DNA from: Cardiocondyla obscurior
Lineage: Eukaryota; Arthropoda; Insecta; Hymenoptera; Formicidae
DNA length: 64,000 bases
NCBI RefSeq assembly: GCF_019399895.1
Contig: NC_091864.1
Coordinates: forward strand, 7,108,001-7,172,000
Reading direction: 5' to 3'
The stretch's first letter is position 1. Each line of letters starts with the position of its first letter. Both the position numbers and the translations under genes were made by a program. The notes beneath the pieces were generated by a model, which did not search any database, was not told the origin of the DNA, and saw only the letters and a list, made by a program, of their open reading frames with translations. This document shows, piece after piece, positions 26,501 to 39,900 of the stretch.

Positions 26501-28942
26501 TTAAGCGCCGTAACTCAACCCGCTCTAGGCAGTGCATCGCAGTCTAGAACACAATTGCAAATATGCAATAAACCACCTCAATTGATCGACGAGGAACTCG
26601 GTATTCTATTCAATTTCATCGAAGCTGTGACGACTTTGGTCAAGTGGGTAAAGCTGCTAATTATATCACATCCAAGCTTGGAACCAGATTTGTACCAAGT
26701 AGCCTTGCGAACAGCAAATGCACTCGAACAAGTACATCCAGACGGTAAAATTTTGCAGGGGGTAAGTTTTAAATAAAATTTAATCTGAAAGCTTAACCGC
26801 AACAATTTATATACTTTTTTTTCATTTTTTTTTTATTAACAGATAAGCCTAAGACCCATGGTAACCGAATTAGTATCGAGTGCGCGACAATTGTACGAAG
26901 AATCTTGTGAGTTGCTGCGTGATAAAGCCCATAATTTGGTATGAACATCAAATATTGATATTATAATATATAAACGAATTAAATTAAACAATAATAATTA
27001 TTTTCTCTGTACGATGCAGAAATTACGAGAGGATTTAGAAAACAAGTTGTCTCTATCTCTAGCTACTATGGAACAGGAATTGCGAAAGTGTACCTTTGAT
27101 GAAGGAGGAACAGGATTGGTTTATTTGCAAAATATTCCTGCAGACGATCAGGTATAGTTTTTTTTTGTTATGCTTAATGCAATGCTGCTTAAAATAAATT
27201 ATTTAAAAATACGAGTTATAAAATTAACTATTTTTACGTATTTTGTCATGTATCTTGCATTGTGATAAAGTTTATTTTATAAATATTTAACTGTTTGTTA
27301 TTAAATACAATTTGAACAAAGTTTAAATCAAATTTATATAAAGAATTCTTTATACGGAGGAGGTACAATTAATTTATTTAATCTATTTGTGGTATCTAAT
27401 AATTTTGCACAAGATTATTAAAGTCTTTGAAAAATGAGCAAGGCGTATTAATAGCGAAATTTAACGTAAAGTCTTCTATTATCTATTCTCTTTGATTCGT
27501 ATTTGATATTCCATCTTGCTAAGTATACAAAGAAAAGATTACTGAGAGCGCTGTTTTTGTAAATAAATTTTGAGTGAAGTAATTAGCTATTTTAATAATA
27601 CAGAGATACGTAATATTATGAAAGCACCTCTCTTTATATACATATACGTCATACATCAGAATTTTACAATCTCTTTTGAGACAAGTTTACAATTCATTAT
27701 GCGTAAATGTTTTTAAATGATAATTAATAAATTATCTTATGCTTTGATTCGGATTGATTGAGTGCTCAATCCCAGTGCTGGTAATATGCTTTTAAGTATT
27801 AATGCTTATGACATTAGAGAATAGAATTAGCATTTAGAGAGACTTAGTTTTACAGTATGGCGAAACATAAAGCTGATTAGTTTTTGTATACGCGTGTGTA
27901 TGTGTGTATGTGCGTGCATGTATGTATGTATGTATGTATGTATGTATGTATGTATGTATGTATGTATGTATGTATGTATGTATGTATGTATTTATGTATG
28001 TATTATAGCTGCTGAGAGATAGAATTTGCCTCTTATTTCTTTATTCTCGCTTGCGATTCTATTATAGTCCGTAGTAAGACATAACGAATGTATGTATATT
28101 GTACGTTATGATATTTAGCGACGCCTAGCTACCTATCTTCAGTTTTCAGCAGACGCAACACACATCCAAGTACGCACTTGAGTTATACGCAATATAATAC
28201 TTTTTGCTTTTATTATTGCGCCTACGCTGTTTCTCATAATTTTTGCGAGGGTTTGCTGCACTGTTCAATTAGCATTAGTTGTAACAACGAGAGGGGAACT
28301 TTCGTGATTTTATATCAGCCTCATGAGAGATGTATCTTTTAGCGAATGTATACGAATCTTGCTATAAAGTACAGCAATAAATATATAATGGAATATCTTA
28401 TATCTTTATATCTGCGGTACTTGCGCGACTTTTGAATCACACTATCGCAAATGACGCGTAGGTCATTCGGGAGCTACTTTATATGCCTGACGAATTCATT
28501 ATCACGTAATCCCGAGCGCAAATCTCCACCTGCATATGATTAGCATGATGTCTCTAACGTGTATGCCATATAAAATAGCATACCGCTTCTCTACTAATCT
28601 TACTAACCGTTTACTAACCGTCATCTCGAATCTCTGGATCTGCAGGGAGATAAAAAAAATCGTCATCGAGGGTTGTTCTGGTTAAAGTTCCGTCGCTTCG
28701 CTGGCAACTCAGGCGGCGTGGGCCATCCGGCGCGCGATCAGGTCACCACGTGGGGCGTACAAGAAGTGTGCACCTGGTTAGAGAATCTGCAGCTGGGAGA
28801 ATACGCTGAGAAATTTGTGTCTCACGATATACGCGGCAGGGAGTTGTTGTCCCTAGCCCGTCGAGACTTAAAGGAGCTAGGCATCATCAAGGTGGGGCAT
28901 GTCAAGCGCATCTTACAAGCCATCAACGATCTCAACAATTGA
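20503..28942 (+). CDS. DGKH: Type II diacylglycerol kinase, eta/delta class (21 exons seen, N-terminus not found)
   Basis: Phosphorylates diacylglycerol to phosphatidic acid. Exons: 20503-20707, 20809-20945, 21137-21228, 21306-21436, 21532-21700, 21816-21918, 22478-22794, 22906-23217, 23290-23438, 23533-23782, 23899-24272, 24369-24682, 24813-25158, 25230-25457, 25553-25655, 25743-26012, 26083-26377, 26453-26761, 26843-26938, 27020-27151, 28646-28942. All junctions keep phase; total 4629 nt, 1542 residues plus TGA. In order: last part of a PH domain (VITPLRSL...DMEEWL, residues 1-25), C1 at about 47-97 ([17 protein letters not shown]), atypical C1 at 120-168 (HQWMEGNLP), catalytic subdomain from about 200 with SGDGSVGW at 261-268, a long Ser/Thr-rich acidic linker (about 385-1040), accessory catalytic subdomain at about 1077-1265, and a SAM domain at about 1477-1542 ([13 protein letters not shown]). 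The split catalytic domain and SAM define type II. The N-terminal PH half and start codon were not located upstream. The ATP-loop motif begins S-G-D-G rather than G-G-D-G. Intron 20 could be retained to end the protein without SAM. Confidence 0.97.
27918..27990. repeat. (TATG)n microsatellite in the last DGK intron
   Basis: About 18 uninterrupted TATG units, flanked by degenerate TGTG/TGCG repeats on the left and a TTTATG interruption on the right. It sits in the 1494-bp intron (27152-28645) before the SAM exon. The rest of that intron is AT-rich and shows no further ORF. Confidence 0.95.
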
Positions 28943-31900
28943 GTTACGGTACACGCGGCTACCGTTCGTATATAAGTATTGAAATTCCGCATCTCCGAAG
29001 CGAGGAGTACAATCATGTAGATAGGTAGGTAGGTAGATAACAGATAACAGCGGCAATAGCAAAGAAAAATTCGTATTTCCGTATTGAAGTGTCATTCTAA
29101 ACGTGCAATTATAAGTCGGCGGGGACTAGGAGGAAGAGGCGTAAAGAACTGAATAGGTACTTGACAAAGAACTTTCATGACACGCAAGACAAATTTGTTG
29201 AGGATAGATAAATCTAGTTATATTATCTTGCTCCTAAAATGTTAACTACTACAACTTCTGTCTGTCGAGCGATTTAGATATTAAAGGAGAGGATATATCA
29301 TCGTGATAATTAATCACCTTGGAAAGTATCCTTATAAATTAACGATTACTTGTATAGAAAAAAAAAACCATTTTGCCTATGTGCCAAATATCTATTCTAT
29401 ACTAGAACTCGCAAGAAGCAAAGCTGAATTTATTACAGTGATAAATTGACGGGACAATTCTATTTATTAACACACACACACACTAACGTACACGACATAC
29501 GTATAGTACAAAATACGAGAAACGCATCATCCCCCAAGGGGACGTATATTTTCTTCTTTTGCTGATGTAATAAAAGAATCCGCGACACAAGGTTTCGTAT
29601 AAAGTGCACGCACGTATGAACCAGATACTCCTTGTGAAAAAGCAAACTTTTTATATCACTGATTATTATTAAAACAACTTATAACGTTTAGGGTATATTT
29701 AGCAACTGCTGCGTATACTCCTACTGTTTGAAATTAGTGAATCTTACACGCGGTATGATTACCTTAAATCCTACGAGTACCGTACTCTTGCGAAAAACAT
29801 CTTGATGTTTGCGAAAATTACTTTATTTTAATATGTTTTTTTTTTTTATTCGTTAATTTTGATCAATTTACTTTATTTACGGTCTTCTATTATACTATGT
29901 CTTCGTTCGAACCGAGTTATCGTCGTATATATCTGATTATCCTGTAATTGTACATAATTTTCAGTATTCTTGGTTGTTTAACCATATTAATGATTAGTTA
30001 AAAAAGCAATCTTGGGCCAAGATGTGTATGAAAGTGATTATACATATATATCTCATTATGGCAATAAAAAAAAAGAAAAGAAAGATAATTAAGAAGAGCT
30101 AGAAATGCAAAATACGTGCTACAGTAGTTCCAAAAAGTTTACAAAATTATTACGATAAGAATAATTTTTCTTCCCACGAGTGCGCAAGTTAAGCACTTCG
30201 TTTTGTGTGAGCTTCTTGCCTGCTTCCTTAACAAAACTAGTCTTATCTGTATTAGGTCATATATTCATCTATTCGTTTGTCTTTACTGCGGTATTAATTA
30301 ATCGGTGACAGTTAAAGAATTTCTATATAAATACTATTTTTTATTTAAGTCGTAGTTTTAACGCTCCACTTGTAGTACGTAATTTTCACACAAATAGAAT
30401 AGGCCGTACTATAACGACATATTTAGTCTAATATGATAAAACAAAGAATATTAATAAATCAACATACAAGAGAGTAGCCAATAAAACTTAAAATGAAGTA
30501 TAATCAAACAGTAACTATTCTAATAATTACACAGAGAGTGCTATTCTTATCGTAACGAAGTAGGTAGATTCTTTATAGATGATATTAGCTTGCCACAGTT
30601 TCTAACGTTAGGACATTACTACTTAATTACTTGTCTTGTCTTTTTTTTATAATATCTTATATAATACAAGACACTAATGAACTTCAGCTTGTTTGGAACA
30701 TAAATCTTAATAGAACGTTTATTTTACATTCCGTTAGATATCTGAAAGGATAAAGTGCCTATTATAAGAGTCACTAATCTTACATACAGGAATACGGACG
30801 TGAAGTCTATATATTATATATTCATTTTAATGCTGCGTGCATTAATCACATCATCTTTAATTTTATTTCGAAAAATGCAAAAGTCGTAAATTGCAAACGC
30901 ATTATTTGTGCTAAGTTTTACTTTTGTTTAAAAATTATATCATTAAAATCACATAACAAAATGTCACTAACTTAATACATTACATTATTGCAATAATACA
31001 GTATTACGTAAAATAATGTTATATACGATAATTTTAAATTTATGCGCTTTGAGAAAGAATTAAAATTTATGTAGAATTATGTTTAAGTAGAAGAAATTTT
31101 TCAAACGTGTATTTTATAATTACTTTGATCTCCGTTGGAAATAATTTATATATCGAGTACCTACAAATAAATTTAAGTTTTTCAAAAATAGAAAAAGAAA
31201 ATTATAAATGACGTTTCCTTAAAATTGTTACTATGAAATGCAGTCTTTAATTGTTTAACGTCACTTTTTATAACTTTAATCTTCTGCTTCCTTTTTACAC
31301 GCACATGTATGGAAATAATTTCGTCGATGTTATCTCGTGTGTAATTCTTTTTTTTTCTTTTTTAGATATTCCTGCAGTAAGATTACTTATATACAGAATT
31401 GACAATCTCATATTATCGTGTGCAATCCACACGTGTGTAAGGATCCTATTATTATAATATATTCCTTTCCAAAGTGTGTATACGTTTTTTTATATACTTG
31501 CTAAAGTAAAATTATTGACGAGCGTACCTCACGATTTACAATGAAATGTTGGAAAGGTAATACGCAAGTAAGAGTATTTAATCATATTCAATTATTGTTA
31601 CTAAGGATATACCGTTTTACTATATTATTAATCAATGTAATCGACCCGTAAAATTAAGTCGTTTGAAGAGATTAGTTACGCGTAGTTTTCTAGGCATCTA
31701 TTTGCACGTCTTCTGAATGTTTCTTTCACCCTGAACGTATTCCTCGACTTTTTTTTTTTTTTTTTTTTTTAAATGTATGTAATCGTGTGGGCATTTCACC
31801 ACTTTATCTGTGATAGTATCTTGCACAACCGCTTGATCCACGAATTTAAATGTATTATTAATATGTAATTCTGATTGGGGAAACAGTTGTGCAAAGATAT

Positions 31901-33992
31901 ATATCTTCTCTTTTGTTACTACTTTAATTGCGTGTGTGCGATATTTTTCGACGTTTACCTTAATAGGGCTGTCCCAAGCTTAAATTGTGTTTAAAATGTA
32001 TATATGAAAGCAGTATTTTACATACACACTCAAGCACACATTCTATATCTGAAACTAGTTTAGAAAATAATTTTAAAACATTTGTGTTTGTACGTAGTGA
32101 TTAATCGGACATTGTTTAAAATATGCATTTGGCAATCAAAATAATTTCCGAGCAAAAGAAAATTGAAAGCTTTTCAAATTGATGCCATCTTTTTATTCGT
32201 TAAAGAGATCTTTTACTTTTGCGGTTTTGAGAATGCTTCTAAAATTATACAAACTGATTGTAAACAGATTTAAACAAATAATTATTACGTTTACGATTTT
32301 TATTAAAAGTTATGTATAGGTTGATAAATACATTAGAAAGGCATACATTAAAGAATGTCCGGTTTGCAGAGTAGAACTGTAAGTATTTTACAACATACAT
32401 CTAAAACTACTGTGATAAAGACTAATTTATAATGCAAGACAAGTGTTATCGTCTCTACAATATTAAAAATCTTATTTATTTGAATATTTTAGCAATGTAC
32501 AAGATTTATTTTTATTGTAAGGATTTTTTACGTCTAAGATGAAGATATATCATGTTTCTTAAAGATTTGTACATGTGCTTAAAGATGTGCATAATAATGT
32601 AAATCAGATTTATATCGGGTACTTTAGTTAACAGAAATTTAAATTTTTATTATTTTATATTTGCATTTTAAATAATTTAATTAATATATATTTGTATAAT
32701 AATTAAATACTATTTATAGATGCGTAGTATTATTCAAGTAACGTTCGATTCTGCGTTTTTTAATTGAACGTTTAAATAATTAATGTAAATCGATCTTGTA
32801 CGCTTTCTATTCTACTGCATTGCATTATTTTATTAGATTTATATTGTTTTTAAGATTAGAGATGCAAAATTTTGTTAAATTCTACAAACGCAGATCTATG
32901 CGTATTAAAATTAATTTTAAACTTAAACTCTTTGAAAAAAAAAAAAATAGATATTTGATCCAAACAATTCAGAATCATGATATCAGATATATTTAATTGA
33001 CAATGTATCAAGCAATATCTTAAAATTGATACAATAACAGGATTTATAATTATATTAATGTAGCAATAAATATATTAATTTAATAATCTGTTATTCCAAT
33101 TAAATTGAACAGTTAAATTGATTGATACTATTTTTATCTTGTATTTTTAAACGTAAAAAAAAAGTTTAATTATTGGTATAAAACGTTTTTCTTTTCTTTT
33201 TTTTCTGTATAACATTCTTAAATTTAATCTCAAACTTTACAATTTAATGTTAATATTCAATGTGCTCTCTAAACATTTGCATATTGCATTATAAGTCCTG
33301 TATGCTATATGAGGAAAGTCTCGCATTGTATCGAAAAAAAAGTTATTTAGGAATAAACGTGTTCAATCTGTTACACACGAGCACTTTATATATCTATTTT
33401 TATCAAGATAATTACATATATAATTTCTACATATATCAATCTTTTTCGTACTTGAATGTATAAATATAAAATATCCTGTACAAAAAGAAAAAAAAAGAAA
33501 AAAATTAATAAAACACTATTCTATAATAAAGTTGAAAATCTGAATTTTCTAGTTTAGTGTTTTATTTTTAAATATTATCTTAGTTTATATTAATAATGTT
33601 TCTCATTAGTTTTTATTTTAAATACATTTTCGTTGTAAAATTGTTATTAAAGTATAATTTATAATTAATTTATTATCGATCAGGAATAAATATGAAGAGT
33701 CAGAGAATTTTGTTAGTTTCGAAAAAATGCGCTATGAGGGGAATTTAGATAACCACGCGCCAGAGTGCGCTCTGGCCCAACTCGATGCAGTCCCTATTCT
33801 AACCTTTGATAGAATCATAGTCTGTGACTGTAATTACTCCGCTCTGTCAGCTGTAAGCCTGTGTGTCAGCCTCTCAGGTTTTTGCGATAAGAATTAGCCA
33901 GGCTGCGATTTTTCGATCAGCTTAAATGTGATCGCGAAAAGGAAAGCTGTTCGCTGTCTCTCCGTCGTGCTACTTAGACACGGGCGATCGGC
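28943..33992 (+). other. DGK 3' UTR and intergenic/promoter DNA before WASHC2
   Basis: Five kilobases of AT-rich sequence without a credible ORF on either strand. Poly(A) signals occur early (AATAAA near 30063) and late (AATAAA near 33508 and 33523, two in 20 bp), so the DGK mRNA may have a 3' UTR of up to 4.6 kb. Composition becomes less AT-rich from about 33720, which probably marks the WASHC2 promoter and 5' UTR. No TATA box at a convincing distance was seen. Confidence 0.45.
33760..33775. repeat. Short perfect stem-loop upstream of WASHC2
   Basis: CCAGAG, a TGCG loop, then CTCTGG: a 6-bp perfect inverted repeat about 220 bp before the WASHC2 start codon, in the probable promoter. It may be a binding palindrome or chance. 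Confidence 0.4.
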
Positions 33993-36900
33993 ATGGTAAG
34001 TGCGTCATGCGACAGATCCGACGTTCCGCGGGGAAACACTTAGGTTATCAAGTTATTACTGCAAGTAGATGACTTTCTCTTAAAGATTCAAGTTGTATTT
34101 TTTTTATTTTATTTTTTTTAATAAACGAACGAGTGGCGTTACTTAGACAAATTTTTTTAGGACATGTCAGATGATATAAACAAATCATGGGATCATCCGT
34201 GGACCACGGAAGAGATGAGGAAGAAGAGAAGAGAGTGGAGTCTGGCGGGTGATGTCGGCCTTCTTAAGCACCTTCAGCAGTTTTCTGAAGTACGGAGTAT
34301 TTCTGTCATTTTTCTCGATTAATTGAAAATAGTTGTCGAAAATAATATGTTATTTCGGAACGTACATATATTCGAATTCAATAACGCAAGCTCATTTTGG
34401 TTTTGTATGAAATTGTAGAACCTGGTCTCTAAAGCTAATAAAACGCAATCTGCTCTGGATACGTTGACAACGCAGCTAAAAGAAACGGAGATATTAGTGG
34501 ATAACATTACGAATACATCTCTAGCTTTGGCGAATACTCAATTTATTGAAAGCCGTGTGCAGGAGGATGACATAGAAATTAAAGAAAATTTTGAGGAAAA
34601 GCAGGACGTAATTATTTTTTTATTTTAACGTAATAATATATTTTATTTTTAATTATTAATGTTTGACTGAAATAAATTTTGTCTTGTCAGATCGTGAAGA
34701 CTCAGGATCAAGCGCCAGAGGCTCTCCTGGCCAGTATAAGTGAGAGTGTTAAACAGGGGTTAAATATCTTGGACGAAAAGTACAAAGTAATGGATGTGTC
34801 TTGCAGTGACAGCGAAGAAGAAGATGAGGGAGACGCAGTAGTAGTCAGGTTAATATTTTTATATAAAATGCAACTGTATATAATTTATTTTAATGCCGAT
34901 GTTTAATTAATTTATAGTGTCATTGTGGGACCCAATGATCGATATCAAGATCGACCTTTGCCGTATGTTATCGGCTCTGAAAAATGGTTAGCATCAAGTA
35001 AGATAGGCTTAGAAAGCAGTAGCAGCGAATCCGAGCAAGCCGACGAAGAGAGGGAGGAATCGGAAAGCGAGAAAGAGGATGTAAATGTATTTAATAGTCG
35101 ATTTAATCCGGAAATAAATATAGCGAGGCTGTCGTCGTCTTCCAGTAATTCAGATAATTACAATGATCACAGCAATAATATATCTTATGGAGATAATAAG
35201 GCGGATATCGTATCTCAGAATAATATAAATTCTGCCTCGGAATCTGTTACACCTAATACGTCAAAGGTAATTAACTTCCGTGACAAACCACGTCTTATAA
35301 TTATTAAAATTTCAAAAATAAGAATATACTTAAGAATTAAATAATGCATTTTTTTTTTGCAGACATCGAATGAAACAGCACCGAATTTTGCGGAAGAGCT
35401 AGCTAAACGATTAGGCACCGTTCGCCAAGCGCAAAAGCCTGTCGCTCTGGATGAAACTAGTGAATCGTCGATTAATCGATTTAAAGGTACACAATTAATA
35501 CTTCGTCACGGAAATATAAATGTGTAAATAAATTATTTGTGAGCTTAGATAACAATTATATTTTTCAGATGATTTATTCGCGCGCGAGAAGGATGACGGT
35601 GTCTTCAATAGTTCCGACAATTTGTTTAGTGATAAAAAAGGTCTTTTTGACGATCAGGTGTCCGCAAATTTGTGGAAAGAGAAACCAATCAAATCTTACA
35701 AGAACAATAATATTATACCAGCTAGTATCGACGTACCGCCACCGATTAGTATAGTTTGTAAGTATTTTTTTAACTTGCGTTCTTAATACGATTGATTCTT
35801 CTTCTATTTAATTTTTTATTTAATTTCTTTGATTTAATTTTTAGCAACAAAACCGAAATCGGCGATTGATGATTTATTTGCCGATGCCGATTCAGAGGAA
35901 GATTCGGATGACATTTTTTCGTCAAAGAATGTCAAAAAGAACACGAAGGAAATCTCCGCGAGCGAGAACGCTGATTTCACAACTACGGGAGATGTTCCCA
36001 AGAAATTTTTGGATGTTATAACCAGCAACATATTTACGAGCACACCAGAAACCAATGTCAACTTCCCCAACTTATTTAGTGACGACGAAAACGATGCAGA
36101 CTTGTTCGACAACTCCAAAAAGCAATCTCACAAAACTGCGCCATCGTCGTCTACAAATACAACTCAAGAGTCGAGTAAGAAAGTAAGGTTTCGAAATAAT
36201 TTTTTTATGCAGCCAAGTAACGAGAGTTTAAACAGAAGTATACTCTTATTATTAATTTTATCGATATTTTAAAAATCTAATTCTCGATATTATTACAAGA
36301 ATATTTTAATTTAGTAATTTAAATTAATTTAAAAATTATGTAAAGAAAAAAAAACTATTTTATTACAGTGGTTATTTTTTTAATATTAAAATAAATTACA
36401 GAAACCTGTTGGAGGCGCGTGGATACTTGGGAACGTTTTGACCTCGGACATCGAAAGCAAGTTATCGAGTCGGATAATGCAACGGCGGCAAGAGTCATCT
36501 GAGTCGTCTGATAGCGACGCTCGAGGAGGTTCTAACATTGCGACGAGAAGCAACATTGAGTCGGTATCAAATCGTAGCTCGCAGTATGATAATGGCGCGC
36601 CTGAAAATGACGGTAGCGCGACGAGGAGCAACGTTGAGTCGGTCTTGAGTTTGCAGAATCCCGCAAATATATCCATAATTATCGATAACAACACCAATAG
36701 CAGCGGGATATCGACACAGCCATCCAGCATCAACAACACACTCGGATCCATTTGGTAAGTTATTCTTTTTGTTAACTTAATTTTTTTTTACTTACTTATT
36801 TGAATATTAAGCGCATAAGAAAGATATTAATCTCGCGCATTGCGTATCAAATGCTTAAATTAATTTGACTCCCAGGAGCCGGGTTATCAAATTACATACC

Positions 36901-39900
36901 GCGAGTGGAAGAAATCTGATGACACACGATATTATTCTTTCTTACGAGTATGCTGCGTAAACACAGAAGAAACGTAGCACTATTGCGTACTCGCTCATTG
37001 AATGAGATAACGCCTGCATCCAGACGAATGCAAACGAGAACCATGGCACTCGTTCCGCTGTGCACCTGAAATTCGCTTAAAAAAACAGCGGATTGAAGAC
37101 TGAATAGTCCGTCACGATTTCTTATTCCGTAAATGTGGATATTAACGCAAACCGCTTTCATTCAGCGCGTGTTCTAAATACCTACGGCGTCGTTGAATCG
37201 ATGACCCAAACGTTAGTCATTCACTGTGCCCATTACACGCGCTATTGCACGACGACGAGTAAATATCACGGCTAGTTCAAGGCAAACTACAATATGGAAT
37301 AACGTGGCCTGTTGTTGATGCTCTCATCATGAGTTAACTCTCTCTCTAGTCGTTCCGCCGTTGAGAACCGATCGAACATGGGAAACTGCGAGTGGCTCTG
37401 TATGAAGTGATTTAAAAGAAAAGAAAGAAAAAAAAGCAATTTGGTAAAAAAATGCAATGGTGCGAGTCATGATTAATTTCTACTTAAGTGAGGCTTATTT
37501 GTTTGAAATAATATCACAGTTTTACGCTGACTCTGAGAAATAAATGGTAAGCAAGCAAGAATTCTACAGCAGTGAAAATCGGTCAAGTAAACGGATTCGA
37601 GCAAAAGCGTCGTTTATTTGCATTTAATGTTACACCGAATTATGTCGGAGGCACCACGCTTCTTCAATCGATTGATGAAATTTACGAAAGAGTGAAGATC
37701 GCTAGAAAGAAGTGCTTTTTGTGTGTTTTTTTTTGCATGATAAAAATTTAAAGCAATAGCAAGGAAAAACTGGACGTTACCGCAACTGAGAAGTGTCGTA
37801 ATTTTCTTTCCGCAATAATTAATAGATTAAACAAAAATTATTTGAATTATTCTGAAGCAATAATATTCATTTATAGCGATATTTCTACATAGAGAATGTC
37901 TCGTTGTGTAAGTCATCGTTACGGTAAAGCACGGGGTCCGTTTTCCGTGCAAATCGGGTGAGCACAGCATAATGGATAAGGTAAGCCTTCGATTTCAGGC
38001 CGCCAACCAATTGCCGTTCCATTACGACACGAAGTCATCATAGGACATCTGAAAAGAAATAAAATAAAATTAAAACGTGGAGTTTAATAATAATAAAAAA
38101 AAGGACTTTGCATTAAAATGTATAGATGTGTAGAGTTGTAAAATACTTGTGTCACTTACGTTTCGACAGTAATTTGACCATTATTATCACAAATTAGTTT
38201 CGAGCACGGGCGTCCTGTGTGTTCACCCGGTGTCAAAAGCACTCGCCCGAACAAGCATTGTCCTAAAAGAATTCTACGTGACTAAAAATCGAGAACACCA
38301 TCTAAGTGATAATATATTAACGATTTGTGCTTACCGAATACTTGCGTAGCGGAGTGAATCATCCCGCACATCGTCATCACCAGTAAGATCGCGAGGATAT
38401 AGCTCTTCATTTTACTTTCTTGCTTTGAAAGTCGCCACGAAGACACGTTACTAAAACTTGAAAAAAAATTACGACATTTATATACCGTTTTCATCTCTTT
38501 TATAGATCTTTAGGAGAGCATGTCGTCTTCTGTTTTGCACGATCAGGCACGAAGCAAGACGTGTGATATCGCACGTAATAATGGGAGATAAAGAGATTAT
38601 ACGAAAAAAAGAAAAAAGAAAAAATGGAACAAAGGAGATTTACTTAGATCAGCGGAGATTAACATATCACAATTTCATCTTAAGCATCGTTAAATAATAT
38701 TATCGATTGTAATTGAATTTTTTGTGATTCTCTATATTTTGTATTATGCATATGCGATAAGATGAGCAATTCAACAAGATCGTACAGATTTATATATTTT
38801 AATTGTCTCTTTATCTGTAGTCTTATTGAGAAAATAACATTAGAAGTAAAAACATATAACTACATAATTCTTTTTTTTTTAGGAACTTCCAGCCAGAAGC
38901 CTCCTCGACAAGGAGATCGTTAAAGTCCGAAGAAATCTATCGCGAGCGTGTTACCAGTGACAGTTTATTTACGGCGCGAACGCAGCATCCTGCCAACTCA
39001 GTGAACGCTAACAGTGATAGTCAGCAGCAACAGCATCAGTCGGGACAACAAGAGCAGCAGAACGCTTCAGCGTTGCTACAGGACGACGTGTTTGATAACG
39101 ACGACCTGTTCGGACCTCCGCCGTTGCCTAGTAAATCCGATTCGAAGAAAGCAAGCAAGTCAAAGGTTTCGTCCCTCTTTGACGACTCTGATTCCGGCGA
39201 CGAGCTCTTCTCCGCCGCGAGTTCCGGCTCTAGATCACAAAAGAGCACGGATTACCACTCCACGGTTTCGAGCGACCGTACGAAGTCAGCTTCGAAAAGT
39301 GCCGGTTTGTTCGACGACAACGTGGACATATTTGGCGGCAAAGACGTCCCGGACGTCGATATATTTTCACAAAACTCGAAAATGGAGCCAAAGAAGATCA
39401 GCCTATTTGACGACGACGACGACGACGGCGATCTGTTTGGCACGAGTTTGACAAAATCAAAGAACGAGCGGAAGATTAATCTCTTTGAAGACGAAGATGA
39501 TCTGTTTCTATCAGCGAAAACCTCCTTAACAGAGAAAGACGCAGTAATTGAACCAAAGATTGATGCCTCTAAAAAAGACGTGTCTAGTCTCGAAACTGAA
39601 AAGAAGAACAGTCCCCCTGATTATTTGGACGGACTGTTTTCGAAAACCACAAGGCCTCGTAATCTTCTGTTCGAGGATGACGATTATGATGATCTTTTTG
39701 GGAAAAAGGAGCCGGCTGCATCGCACAGAGATGATATATTAAAATCCAAAGAAGAAGCGAGAGGTAATATTGCCGAGAAAGTACAGAAACTACCTGAAGA
39801 AAATAAAAGCTCGCTAGAGTCATCGAATATAAATCGCGACGCCGAGACAACTACAGGGTCCAGTGATACCGCGGCGACGAACGACACGCGCGAGGAAAAG

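Noticed and set aside
36387..36753. 121-codon minus-strand ORF opposite WASHC2 exon 9
   Set aside because: Antisense shadow of a Ser/Asn/Asp-rich coding exon with conserved phase on the plus strand.
36892..37161. 89-codon minus-strand ORF in WASHC2 intron 9
   Set aside because: No recognised domain or promoter; it lies 3' of the nested SVWC gene on the same strand and may be its downstream UTR or chance.
39014..39451. 145-codon alternative-frame ORF within WASHC2 exon 10
   Set aside because: Shadow frame of the acidic repeat region; Thr/Arg-rich translation of GAC/GAT codons in another frame.
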